Source: Cunninghamia lanceolata (lineage: Eukaryota > Streptophyta > Pinopsida > Cupressales > Cupressaceae). From it: a DNA stretch of 64,000 nucleotides. The DNA lies in assembly GCA_027924645.1 (NCBI GenBank), contig BSBN01000252.1, positions 2,480,001 to 2,544,000 of the forward strand, in the 5' to 3' direction. The position numbers and the translations under genes were made by a program. Positions 1-11,704 of this stretch are shown here, piece after piece. Position 1 is the first letter of the stretch, and every line of letters begins with the position of its first letter. The notes under the pieces were generated by a model, which worked only from the letters and a program-made list of their open reading frames with translations, ran no database searches and was not told the DNA's origin.

Positions 1-2022
1 TATTTTGGTAGTGAACTCTCTTGACAAACACATGGCAAAGTAGGGGGTAAATCAATGATAAACACCTCCTATGAGATTGAAACATTTGGACAAGCATGCA
101 ATGTGAGACCTAAGTCTTTAATCACACCTACAGTGTGGGTAGATGTACCATCTAGCTGGAGTACTCCCTTTTCAAGAGGCTAGTATTTTAGTCCTAATTG
201 GTTTGCAATTTGTTTTGGCATGACTGAACTACTTGCCCCACTATCAACCATGCAGTTATGTACTAATTTGTCACCTATTATCAATGAGACATAAAATGGA
301 AGAGGTTTAACAACTTTACCTAGTTGTTTATTACTGCCCTGAGGTGAATTAGTAAGAACAACCCTAGCTAGGTCAACTGATGCATCACTAGACACTTTCA
401 AACCAGACAAAGCAGATTGTAACATGTCCTTTTGGCCTGGGATAGCTAAGGAATTCCACATGGACATTGTCACATTCATTTTCTTCATATTTTCAATGAT
501 GTTGAAAGGTGAAGTAACACTTACCTTTTGATGAGACTTTACAACAACATGATCTGTCTGAATATGAGGCTGTTCCTTGGAAGCAATTGGAGAATCATCC
601 ATGTTTACTCCACAAAACTCTTCTCCCTACTAGTTTAGGAAAGTAGTATCATTTTGAAGTTGTTCTTGCTGCTGTATAGGCCCATCATTAGGTGTGTTAG
701 GCTAAGAAACTGCAATATTCTATACCATCAATGCCTGATTAATAACTCCATTTGAACAAGTAGCCTGACTATGTGGCTGATTGCAAGGGAAACACCATTC
801 ATACTTTGTTGGAAGGTTATTCTGAACAGGAACAAGGTCTCTAACTGCATTAATTAGTGTAGGATTATAAGGCTGAAAAGGCCTTTGGTTTACGTTCTGC
901 CTTGTACCCTGATAATTTCCTTGGTATGGTGCCCTATTTGCTTGATATGGCTGGTTTTGACCTTGATTTACTAGCTGATATGGCTACTTATCTTGGGACT
1001 GTTGCTTCTTTAAGCTCACTAACTCATTTCCAAAGGTTTGAAGAATATTCTCAATCTTCTGTTGGCTGTTTTTTTATTTCTCTTAGTTCTTGTGATGAGT
1101 TGGGAGCAGCAACCTCAGGGTTGGCATCAGTTGGCAATGTTGCAACAACAGGTAAAGGGGCAAAAGATGGAATTTGTAATGGCATTGAAGGCTGGATTTC
1201 AGGAAAAATATGCATTGGTGACCTTGGTGCTATCTTGTCAGCCTGAATTAGGCTATTTTCTGCTCTAATTGCTATTTCATATGCATCTGGTAAACTAGTA
1301 TCTCCCATAGATTGTATCATAATTGAAATATCACTTTTAAGAGATTTCAAATAGTACAAGAAGGCATATTCTGATGAAGGTCTTACCGTGACCAGAATTA
1401 TGTCCCATGTTTTCTAAAAACAGAAGTTGAAGTCCATCATTTTCTCCTGTAGAGCTCTTTTTATTGTAGTCATCTGTTCAACCAGCGATAAGTTATCAGA
1501 TTTATCTTGAAATTGTTTGTTTAATTTGGCACCTAAATCATCCCAAGTTCTAATGGTTTGTACTGGTAGACTCCTGAACCACTGTAGGGCTTTTCCTTTT
1601 AGTGAGGCAGCTAGTAGCCTGATGGCTACATTTTCTTAGGTTGCATGATGAACTCCTCATAGAGAAGCCACGTCTCTAATGTGTTCAATCGGGGTAGTTT
1701 GATCCTCCCTTGTGAAAAATAGAAGACTCTTTAAGGCTGCCATGGGTATATTATCATGTTGCGTTAAATTTAATGGGCTGCCCCCATCAAATGCTACAAA
1801 CAGTTGATTCCTTACAGGCAGATTCCTTGCCATTGGAACAACCAGAAGTGGATTTGCTTAGACTGGTACATGAGATATAGGTACTGCTGGTCTAAAGCTT
1901 GGTGGAGTTGACTGAACTCTCTTTGAAATTGGAGTTCTTTTCATAGTTCTACTTTGTCTTCTAGGTGGAGATAACTACAAATAATCAAAAGAACTCGAAC
2001 TTTGAGTTTGTATCCTTTTCAT
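1..2022 (-). pseudogene. Element A: gypsy-like gag and retropepsin fragment, cut by window edge
   Basis: This encodes the structural (capsid-like) protein and the start of the protease of a Ty3/gypsy-like retrotransposon. Reading on the minus strand from an ATG at 2022 (MKRIQT start), a gag domain lies around 1800-1200 (LKGKALQWF, then WDDLGAKLNKQF, then YYLKSLKSDISIMIQSMG). A CX2CX3HX4C zinc knuckle follows near 790-750 (CFPCNQPHSQATC), and a retropepsin active site near 235-250 (VDSGASSSVMP). Protease sequence continues to base 1, so RT and integrase would lie outside the window. Several in-frame stops and at least one frameshift (the gag and protease ORFs are in different frames) make it non-functional. 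Element B at 23.8-25.6 kb shares the same start, gag motifs and knuckle, which confirms the family. The lineage is undetermined; there is no chromodomain or RT to place it. Confidence 0.8.
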
Positions 2023-2171
2023 AAAAGTAAAACAACACTGGCTTACTTGTATATTCCACAGTGAAAGTTGCCAGATATGTAAGAAAAACACCTCTTAAAT
2101 GTTGAAATATGCTAGCTACATATCAGAACCAGTAATGAATATGAAACGTAAGTACTGTTTAGATTCAAACA

Positions 2172-2190
2172 ATCCCACTGGGCGTGCCAA
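2172..2190 (-). other. Primer-binding-site-like sequence of element A
   Basis: On the minus strand this reads TTGGCACGCCCAGTGGGAT. It lies four bases inside the LTR end ATAACA and about 150 bases upstream of the gag ATG, the usual place for a tRNA primer site. Element B has almost the same sequence in the same position. I could not assign the priming tRNA. Confidence 0.6.
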
Positions 2191-2194
2191 AAAA

Positions 2195-2460
2195 TGTTAT
2201 CTTTGAGAGTTGCAACCTACCAATTTGCAAAAATTGGTACTCTAGAGGAACATGGAAACACTCCTATGGTTGTGGGTCACCTAGAAACTAGAGTGAATCT
2301 CCGGAGAAGGCCGACTTCCTAACTTTATATCACCTAAAACTTACTATTCTATGCTTTGACAAGGAAAAGGGTAAGAAAGATATGCTCTAAAACTAAAATT
2401 TAACTCTAAAGGGTGATACACCTATCTTAATGAGGAACATGAAAATATCAGTCCAAACAC
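2195..2460 (-). repeat. 3' end (U5 side) of element A's 5' LTR
   Basis: The LTR starts, on the plus strand, with TGTTATCTTTGAGAG next to the primer site. Three blocks are collinear with 25596-25830: the terminal TGTTATC with TTGCA, the CTCC(G/A)GAGAAGGC block, and the GGGTGAT(A/G)CACC block, all with a nearly constant offset. The same family therefore occurs as a third LTR at 25.6 kb. The far (U3) end of this LTR could not be located, so the right coordinate only marks the part supported by comparison. Confidence 0.55.
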
Positions 2461-4074
2461 TTGTTAAAATGACTGAAAAATCTCTTGCACAACTTATCAA
2501 TTATACCTCTGCATAAATATTTCACAAGCAGGTTTGTAAATGCAGAATTCTTAAGAGGAAAAGTAATTTCACACTTAATGGTAATGCATATCTAAACACA
2601 ACTTGCAACTTGCATAAGTATTTTCTGCAAAAAAGGCTCTTTTCCAAGACAAAAGTTAAGAGGAAATAAACTTACTTCACAGATAACTCTATCAAATCAG
2701 ATAATGAGCACAGAAATGCATAAGACAAATATGCACAATCTCCAATCAATGACCTCCAAGGTTTCCATTGTATTTCATATCAAGTAAACTGATAAATGAG
2801 TTACAAATTTGCCAAAATTTTGAGCAAGGGGCACAAAATCACAAGTCTCTCCAAGTAGCATAATCAGAACTGAATACAAAAAAGTCACAAAAGTTACTAT
2901 ATCCACCACTATCCAAGTGGTTCCACCATACAAGGAGCTAGAAACAAACTTGGGTTGGATGCCCACAAAAAGCCTAGAATATAAGGCCTATATCCTCTCC
3001 ACAAGAGCTTACAATGAAGGAAAAAGTCCATCATGACCTAGTCTAACATGATGACTCATGAAAACTACCCCAAAAGGACTCTAAAAGTAGTAAAATCACT
3101 CCTAGATACTCTCCAAAGCATTCAACTCAATTACTAACTGCCTTTGTGACTTAGTCAAAACTCTCATCTCAAGGGCAAACCAAATGGCTATATTCTTGGC
3201 ACGTGTTTGCCAACTCCTCCATTCTCCAACTACATTTGTTCTCAAAGCCAATAAAGTCTCATAATCATTCTCCTTTGCATTTAAAAGTAACAATAACTCT
3301 TAAATGATTTATAAGACTATCATCTAAGACTTATTGTTTTACATTACATAATTCATGCAAGGAAAATAAATACAAAAAATTAGAAATAGCACCGAAGTGC
3401 CTACCCTAGCATAAAGGAAACAAAAGACTTAGCAAAAAGTCTTAATGTCTTATGGCCACCTCGTGGCATGCTACTAGGTATTAGATGTTGTTAAGTTATT
3501 GACCATGGGCTCATTAGAAGGTATACAAAAATATAAAATGCAAAAAGGAAAGAAAGCCATCGGGCTTCTAGGGTTATGAAACCCTAAAGACACAAAAGCA
3601 ACTTTTTTGCCCTCATTTGCACTTTTGCATTTTTTCACATTGTTAGTGTTTTGTTGCACCGCCATGGAAGTTTTCACATCTGAGGTTTCTGTAGATGATT
3701 CTGTTGTTTTCGAAGGCATTTTTATTGTGTTCCTTGCTAAAAGACTCTCCTGTAGCTGAAGGTGAGTTCAATGAACTTGTTTTTCTGAAGCAACACTGAA
3801 ACTTTATCATTTCTGCTATTATTCTGCATTATACATATGATGAATAACTCTACATTTCTGTTTTATCCTCTGTATTTTCATATGACTGTATATTATTTAC
3901 AGAGCAACTATAGTCATAAAAAGGAAAAGGATTTGTCTTTTGTTTTTTCCTGTCTGCAAGATACTTAGCATGCTTTAAATACACAGTTTCTTAACTCCTT
4001 GAAGCTGCAAAACTGCTATCTCTGTCTTTGCATCTTAGAGTTTTGTCAAAACCCTCACTATATTTTTTACCTTT

Positions 4075-4126
<52 letters not shown>

Positions 4127-7100
4127 TGTAGCATCTACTGTACTCTGTCTTTTTGCTGAGACAATAAGGCATTTTGAATGAAAAAACAAGGGTTTCTTAT
4201 TTTACTAGCTAGGGTTTCAAGAAAAATCAAAACCCTTAGTCACTCTGAATGGCCATGAAGTGCTAATGGTAATACTCTTCTGCAAGTAAGAACCTATATG
4301 CTTCTGTAGTTTTTAGCACATATACTCCTGTAGCATTCATGAAGGCTTCTATCGCTATTTCAAAACATGTGCTTCAGTAGCATTCTGAAATGTTTGATAT
4401 TATTCCTACTATATCATGTTTTTCTATTTTGGTCTCATAACCCTTCATATATTCTCTATGCACTTGAAAACATTACTTTGAAGTTCTCTATATTATGGCT
4501 TGAAGAGACAGCCACCTCAGACCTGGAAATGTTGCAAAGTTTACAAATTCTATCTTTTCTTCTGTGCCAGCCCTTGTGACTCTTGTAACAACATTCTCAT
4601 ATTCTTATGATTGCTTTGGCTATTATGATAGCTGTAGCTATGGTATTTAAATATGAATCTCTATATTTTGTATATTTTGCATATACTCCTATAGTATCTT
4701 CAAAAGAGACAAACCTATAAAGATTCTGAGTATGCTCCTGTCTGACAGTCACACCTGTATGTTGTTCATAGCATTCTCATGAAATAACACCTGTATGTTA
4801 CTGCTCATTGAATAAAAGGTTGGAAACTTCCTCATTTGATTTCTTACCTATAAACTGTCTCAAACCTCTTGATGTTGTTCCATTCTATGATGGCACCTTC
4901 TTATCTTATCACAGTCTATGATACCCTTATTGGATAGTCATCAATCTGTAGACTCCTTTTGGCAGATGTTTGACCATGAAGGCTAGTACTGTCTCTTGAC
5001 TATCTCTTAGGACTATCTTAGTACATTTAGTAACTATTCTTAGTTATTTTCATGATGATTGTCCACTGAATGTTCTTGTTATTGCTTTTACCACCTTATT
5101 ACAAGCACTGAAATATGAATGTTTCCACTGCATTCAATCATCCTTATGACTATGAAGGTCATCCTAAGGACTTGATGATAGTCATCATTACATGACTGTT
5201 CTCCTAGATCATTGTTAAGGTATCTTCAGGCTCACTGTCCTTGTATAGTTATCATCATACCTTTCCTTGCCAAACTCTAAGATTATTTGCTGTCACTACT
5301 ACCTTATGACAGATTTATTGTCTTTTGATAGACTGATCTACACTTGATTGTCTTTGCTCTTGACAATCCTCTTAGTGATATGATTATCATCAAGTCATTC
5401 TCCCAGGTCTACATACTATCATGCATATTTAGTTTTGTTGTTTCTATATCCTATTCTATGTATCATGCTTTTTCTTTATTTGCTACTCTTCACACAGTTC
5501 TTATGCAAACTATCCTTGTTGTACTCACAGTTGATCTTGAATGAAGACTATATCATGTGATATCTCATGACAAACCATTCCTTAGGTTGTTCTTCACAAA
5601 GCTATCTTTGCATACTCCATTGCCTTTCATCTTGAAGCTGCACTCTGTTTTCCTTGTATCACTGTAGGCTACTTTTGCATGATTGACTGATCTTGGGACA
5701 TATGATTGTCTTAGGCAATAAATCCTATTGTTCAAGTATATGAATAGATCTAGCTATATGAATGATCCTTGTTTTTGATGAATATACACGAAATGCTGTG
5801 TAATGGCTATAAGCTGGGCTTAACCCTTGTGGGAGCCACATTTTCTCAACTCATAATGTAATCTGATGAATCAAAATAGAGACATAATTACACCTGTATC
5901 TACACATGAAGCAAACTTGTTAGGAAAATAAATGCATATTTTAGATGTGTTTGATGGCTTGGTTATTCTCTAAGACATCCAAGGTTTGCATTGCTTATTT
6001 AATGCATTTGGAGATCAGTTTTTACATGCATAGGTGTTTGTTCATGTAAGGTTTGAGACCTTTCATTGCTTAGAGCATTGTTCTAACACCATTGTTATTG
6101 CCAGATGCAGGAACTAGGAGCAACATGGGGTTAGGAAGGACAGAGACAACTCAGGTCAGCAGGACAAGATGACACATCAAAACCAGTCATTCTTAGCCAA
6201 TGACTGGCCTCCAACCTTATATGCACATTTACTTTTACTTTCTTATTCATGTACATATTTTTCTTCAATTCCATTGAATAAGAAAAGTTAATCTCATGGC
6301 TTGTGTGAGACAATGTACATTTTACATTCAATAAAGATTAATTCTTTGTTTAGAAAAGATTTGTGTAAATCCTTCTTATGTTACATGCACTTGTATGAAT
6401 GCAGTAATTTGATAAGCATAATCCTTTGAATTATTTCATTTATGCACTTGAATGTAATATAGGAAAGATTGGATGAAATGTACCTTTTAAGTTTTAAATC
6501 AAAGCTCTACCTAAATGAGATACAGTGAAATTTAGGTAACAATTTCAAAGCCCAAACTAATCAAGTCTTGGGGATTTTAGACGTCAGGCACTTTGCAAAT
6601 ATGCCCCGGAGGTCAACTTTGATGATTAATATTTTGAAACCAGGAAATGATCTTGCAATTCTATATTGTAAAAAGTGTCTTGGTATATATGTCAACATGT
6701 CAGTGCATTTTCGTGGTCTTCGGAAGAGTTTTGATATGATTTTTAATTGTTTTGCGACTGCGACCTGGCTAGATTTGGCATCCTGAAAATTTTGCAAAAT
6801 TCAAAAATTAGAGGGTATCACTAGTCTTGGTATGATCTCAAGTGTCTCCAATTCTGATTTCGTCGCAATCCGAGCTCATTTGGTGCACTATTTTAAACTT
6901 CATTTTTCCCACTACATGCGCCGACAGGGCCAATTTACAAAGGAAGTACCTTAATTTGGCGAGTTGTTCAAAATCCATCGGAAACCCACTTCAAAAATAA
7001 TTGATTGCGGTCCCTCATAAATTTTCATGGCTCCAGGATGCTTCGTGTGCCCGCAGTGGAATTACTTTGTTTTCCCTACATCTGAAATTAAATTTTTTTC

Positions 7101-7242
7101 CTATGTGCTAAAGTTTAAAAGGCATAAATTTTAAAACATTTAATATGTTTTAAAAATGAACATTAGGATAGCTTTGAAAACCCTAAATATATCATCAATT
7201 TATAAAGTTTAACTTTATAAACTATATGCAAACAAAGCTACC
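2461..7242. other. Gene-free stretch, probably LTR and old repeat remnants
   Basis: I find no coding region with recognisable domains. The left part is probably the rest of element A's LTR. From 4.6 to 5.8 kb the DNA is rich in short related phrases such as GATAGTCATCAT, but no clear repeat unit could be set. An AATAAA-type signal occurs near 6330. Short ORFs on both strands have no family signature and are treated as chance. Confidence 0.5.
4078..4122. repeat. (TA)n microsatellite, about 22 units
   Basis: Uninterrupted alternating TA over 45 bases. The adjoining ORF translating it as an Ile/Tyr run is an artefact. Confidence 0.97.
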
Positions 7243-7488
7243 ACGGATGGAGGAAGAGGAATTATTTCCCTGTAGCCACACTGAAAAGTTTGCAATTGCA
7301 TTTGGTTTGTTTAAATACAGCTCCTGAAACAACTATTATAGTTGTTAAGAACCTTCCAATATGTACTGATTGTCGCTGTGCAACAAAAGTTTATCTCCAT
7401 GACTATTGCAAGAGAAATTATTGTGAGAGCTGTGAATCATTTCCATCATTTTGATCAGGGACAATGTTCTCGCAGAGATCGTTGGTAA
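7243..7488 (+). pseudogene. PPR protein DYW-domain pseudogene (C-terminal fragment)
   Basis: DYW domains form the C-terminus of plant PLS-class pentatricopeptide repeat proteins and carry the cytidine deaminase activity for C-to-U RNA editing in mitochondria and plastids. Three reading-frame segments in order rebuild the domain: MEEEELFPCSHTEKFAIAFGL, then LNTAPETTIIVVKNLPICTDC, then FISMTIAREIIVRAVNHFHH followed by a terminal DRW and stop at 7488. The HxE zinc/catalytic motif survives as HTE and the CxxC as CTDC; the usual CGDCH His is now Arg and the final DYW is DRW. Frameshifts near 7308 (extra T in a T run) and near 7390 break the frame. The N-terminal PPR repeats are not upstream, so this is a relic rather than a gene. 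Confidence 0.82.
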
Positions 7489-7699
7489 TGTTAAATGAAG
7501 CAGCCTGAAGATAAGCTTGCAATGAAAATGTTTCTCAACTTACCGCTAACAATGTCAAGTGACTAACACTGCATATTTTCCACTCTCCAATTACAATCAC
7601 AAAATGCCCTTGCTGTCTACTTTCATCTCACTATCACAACATCATGCTGAAGGAGGCGCTGCACATTTTGTATCTACAATTGCCTTGAAGGATCTATCT

Positions 7700-7804
7700 G
7701 TAAAATGTAGAGACAAGAACAAGAATACCTCACGGATTGGAGTGATTACAAGATATGCACAGAATGGAAATGTTGAAAAGAATATGGATGCCCATCAGAT
7801 GTAA
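7700..7804 (+). pseudogene. Possible PPR-repeat remnant
   Basis: The translation ending at a stop at 7802-7804 contains RIGVITRYAQNGNVEKNMDA, which resembles the consensus of plant PPR motifs (W-MI-GYAQNG-VEKAL). It lies about 250 bases downstream of the DYW remnant, whereas PPR motifs normally precede the DYW domain. Either a second PPR relic adjoins the first, or the locus was rearranged. The match is short and could be chance. Confidence 0.3.
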
Positions 7805-9568
7805 CCAAAGGAGATTTCTGTCAGATATTATAGTTGAAAATGCCTGAGACACCTATCCCGCTTCCCCGCAATAGCTGGCATGTGTGTGTGTAGTCTTGCC
7901 GGATGCAGTCCAAGCTTTCCCCGCATTACCGCAGTGGCTTTCAGATTTATGTATGGGCTTGCGGGAAGAAGGTCAAGTGTTCACCGCATTCCCGCAAAGA
8001 AAAAATAAATTATGTGCGGCATTGTAGTGGTATTAATAACTATATCTCACTCCCGCAAAGGAAAAATAAAAGGTATGTGGTGGCACAGTGGAATAAAATA
8101 ATCAAATGAGGCATTAATATTTTGCATACATGGGAGAAGAGAAAGTTATTATTTTGGGGGAATAAATTGAAAGTATAAGTGTGCAGTGAAAGTAAAAAAG
8201 TAAGGCGAATGTATATGGATGGGAAAAGGGAATTATTTTGGGGAATATAATGTTTTCATTTAGAAATAAAATATTTGCACACAAAGGGGTAAATAAATAG
8301 GTAATTATTTTACCTAAAGGATAAATCTTTTAAATAAGCTAAAATATGGCAAGTATAATGTGAAATTGCTGGCAAGTGGTGAAATAATCAATCACAGGGA
8401 TACAAAATGAAAGGTGAAAAAAAAAAATTTTTGATTGCAAAGAATATGAAAGGTTGCACCAAATGGATATGTGAAGTGGCATAACCCTTGAATATGCAAT
8501 GTATATATGATGAAATCATAAAAGAAAAAGAGGTTAGACAATGAAAGAAGGGGGGGGTAGGACAAAGCAGATTGGTGTACTTGTCAAAACTTGGGAAGAG
8601 AATGTGCAAAGATGTATTTGATCAAAAAATGGCTTCAGTTGTTCATTGATTTTAATAAAAATAAACCATGAGACTATTTCCATATTGTCTTTTTTTGATC
8701 ATATGAATCAATTTGGCAAGTTCTTATTGATTTGTTGTTGCATATTAAATGCTTCTGTGAGATATGTTTAATGGGCTCTCTCAAGTAGGGATTAAATTCT
8801 TTTGAACATGTTAATGTGATTTAAAGAACTCAGTTTGGATTATGAAGAATGGTTTTCATGGTTGAATTACTTGCACATTTATGCAAGCCATAAACAGGAA
8901 AAGTGCTGAACAGTTAGAGTTTAAGGCCATTGGATGAGAAAAAACTCATTACAACTCCATAGTCCAACAAATAAGGCACCGATCAAATGTTATGCTCCAG
9001 ATCAAATAAAATCATTGTACATATTTTGATTTTCTATTTGGAGTAGGATTAGTGGATAGAGTAGTTGATTAAATCCATTTTCAGATTTCGTGCCATTTTG
9101 AATTTAGATGAAGAGGATGCTTTAATTGGCAAAATTGTACATAATATGCTCAATCATCACCAATCAATCTTGAAGTGTTAACATTCAGTGGTGATAAAGA
9201 GGTACACCCACCAAGGCGAAGCAGAGCCTGAAGTGCAGGGAATTCCAACCATCTTGGTTGATTTCGTCAGTTGGCCAAATCAGTTGTAGAACCTGATCAT
9301 AAAGCCTGGCATCCTTTTAGGGTTTTGCAATCTGTAGATTTGAGAACCAACAAAACCAAGGTCATAGGATTATTGTTTAGGGATGGAATTAATGTTGTTG
9401 CTTTAATATTGAGTGTATTGGATCATGAAAGGGACTATTGGGTGCTTGGATCTTGGTTTGGTTGGGGACAAGTTTGGGCATGCTTTAGAACAAGCTCTTG
9501 ACCTATCCTTATTTGCTTTGTCAAAAAGATGGATGAGTGTCATTTTGCTTTGACATGTCCTTTAGTGA
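7805..9568. other. Gene-free stretch
   Basis: No recognisable coding sequence. Around 7860-8060 a short phrase built on CCCGCA(AAG)RAAAAATAAA recurs. A plus-strand ORF at 9271-9501 (76 codons) has no identifiable domain. Confidence 0.45.
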
Positions 9569-10138
9569 TTAATGCATGGATAGACTCCTCAAGTTGTGCA
9601 TGTGGATGGGTGAGGGGTGTTTGACTCTTATGGATTTTATGGATTTTGTATTTGGTGGACCTTTAGAAATGTTGGCATTTATTTTCCCACATAGGTATAC
9701 TTGTAGGGTGATGAATTTAGGAGGATCTTGGACATTTGTGGTAGGCTTTGGGTTGATGATTGCATTGTCAACAACATGATTGTATTTTCTAAATAGGGAT
9801 GACATTGGATTAATGATGTTGTATGACTTCATGACTTTACTCTTGATTTTTTTATTAGGATTTTTTGCTAGTAGTCCTTGGAGGAAATTCATCATGGCTA
9901 AGTTGTATGAGATAGGATAGGATTGTGGATTATATGTTTGACATGATTGGGGGTTGGATTGATGGGATGGATTAGATTGCAAAGGTTTTGAGGATGAAGG
10001 ATTAATATAGGAGGTGGGGGCTTTGAGTTGCTCACATAAGGTGGGGAGTTTAGGTATGGATTGTCTATGAGGGCCTTGGGATAGAATAGTGTTTCCCTTG
10101 TCAAAGGTACCATAATTTGGTGACCAATAGATATTCAA
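9569..10138 (-). CDS. Hypothetical proline/asparagine-rich ORF, possibly gag-like
   Basis: I do not recognise this 189-codon reading frame. It is rich in Pro, Ser, Asn and Lys (for example SSSKPLQSNPSHQSNPQS) and has no zinc knuckle or known motif. It is the longest ORF near the minus-strand LTR at 10776-11704 and lies on the same strand about 640 bases inside the primer-site-like sequence, where a gag gene would be expected. On position alone it may be the gag or a spacer ORF of that element. Its basic, low-complexity make-up is also compatible with a chance ORF. Confidence 0.3.
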   Translation of the reverse strand: MNIYWSPNYGTFDKGNTILSQGPHRQSIPKLPTLCEQLKAPTSYINPSSSKPLQSNPSHQSNPQSCQTYNPQSYPISYNLAMMNFLQGLLAKNPNKKIKSKVMKSYNIINPMSSLFRKYNHVVDNAIINPKPTTNVQDPPKFITLQVYLCGKINANISKGPPNTKSIKSIRVKHPSPIHMHNLRSLSMH

Positions 10139-10756
10139 TTGGTATTTTAGGGATAGCTAGTGCTATTCGGTTCTTGGTCTAAAGGATTTTTATTGTTCAT
10201 GATTGGGTGGTTAAAGCCTATGACAATCTTGCTCAATATAATGTCTTCAAGGTGATCATCATGATATTAATCTTGATTGACAAGGATATCATCATCATCA
10301 TGTTTAAAGGGGTTGTAATATTGGTTGTGATGAGGGGACTCATCAAAATGAAAAGGATTTGTGATTGCCATGATTTTTGTTTGAATTTTGGATGACCTAA
10401 GATTTTAGATGATTGGTGTTTGGATGGTTTAATTTTTGGATGATTGACTTTGGATGTGAGGTGGACTATGGAGGTTCGTAAAATTAATTTTGAAGATTAA
10501 GGATCATAGAGGTTTGGATTTGTGATGAAGTGATTTGGATTTTTGGAAGATCTAGGACTTTAGATGGGGGTGATTCTAGATGATTTGAATTGATTTTTAA
10601 TTTGGGAGTTGGATTTTGAAATATTTTGGATGAGTGGATGACTTGGACTTTTGAAGTTTTTGATTTTTTTGTTTTGACAGGTTTAACACAAAGATACAAA
10701 CACAATAGACATGAAAAAACCTATTTTATTTGTGTAGGAGTGTCCAGACATGTGAA
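10139..10756 (-). other. Leader region between LTR and ORF; GGAT-rich
   Basis: No confident gene. From about 10380 to 10650 the plus strand is dominated by variants of TGGATGATTTGGA, giving biased translations on both strands. Its position inside an LTR and primer site suggests an untranslated leader. Confidence 0.35.
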
Positions 10757-10775
10757 CCCATCGAGCATGCCAAAA

Positions 10776-11704
10776 TGTGTATGCTAAGATTAGAAATAAA
10801 AAGGGACTAAAGCAATGCAAACAATAGAACCAAAATTTAAACCTAGAACACCTCTGATTGAGCTATGGAATGCAAACAAATGGTGATAAGAGACAAGATT
10901 CTCACTAACACAAACCTTGATGCCTATGGGATATGCTCAAGATGATTGATGTTATTGAGAGTTGATGTAGCTACCCATTCCAACAGTGTGACCTTGCCTT
11001 GCATCCAATTACAACTCTTGAAAATGGCTTGATGAATGGTGAATTTATAGATTTGGGATGAGGATGATAGATGGTGAGGATTTGATCTTGTGCAATGGAG
11101 GGAGGGGGTTGATCCATTTTAAAGAGAGAACAAGAAGCTTACAAGTGGCATCTTGTGATTGGTTTAGATGATTAGGGCAAAGATTGGAAAGAGATGGAGA
11201 GTGGAGATTTTATTATTTTGATAGAGGGTGAGGATTGAAAAGGTACCTTTTGGAGCCTTGTGCAAGGTTGACCTTGAGTTTTTTAATAAAAATTGTGGAA
11301 TAATGTGTAAATTATTAGTTAGTTGATTAAACCTAATTTGTATATTCAACTCATGATGAGAAAGATTTTGAATGGATTAAATAAATATTATGTATTTATT
11401 TAATTGATGGGGACATGTTGGGAGAATGATTGATTTAATTAAATAAAGTTGATTCATTTAATTAAAACCAGAACTTTAGGAGAAGGGATGAGTAAGTTAA
11501 TTAAATAAGAAAAAAATGTAATTTATATAATTAATATCAAAAGAATGGTTAGATTTATTAATTAAATAATGTGACTTATTTAATTACTATTAGACAAATG
11601 ATTAAATTGATTAAATAAATATAATATATTTAACTCACGTTAGAATTGGAGATGCGGGATGAATCTGGTGTGATGATGGCAACAATGCATTTTAGGTGTC
11701 TACA
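10776..11704 (-). repeat. LTR of a minus-strand retrotransposon, with adjacent primer site
   Basis: Read on the minus strand the segment begins TGTAGACACCTAAAATG at 11704 and ends CATACACA at 10776, i.e. TG...CA termini, about 929 bp. It is followed by TTTTGGCATGCTCGATGGG (10757-10775), which matches the layout of the primer sites of elements A and B. The stretch 11350-11640 holds many copies of TTTAATTAAATAA-like sequence. No second LTR was found towards lower coordinates, so the element is truncated. Confidence 0.6.

Noticed and set aside
902..1246. Plus-strand ORFs over element A gag
   Set aside because: Antisense shadow of the minus-strand gag, which has clear homology.
3999..4181. Small hydrophobic ORF with Ile-Tyr run
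   Set aside because: Translation of the TA microsatellite.
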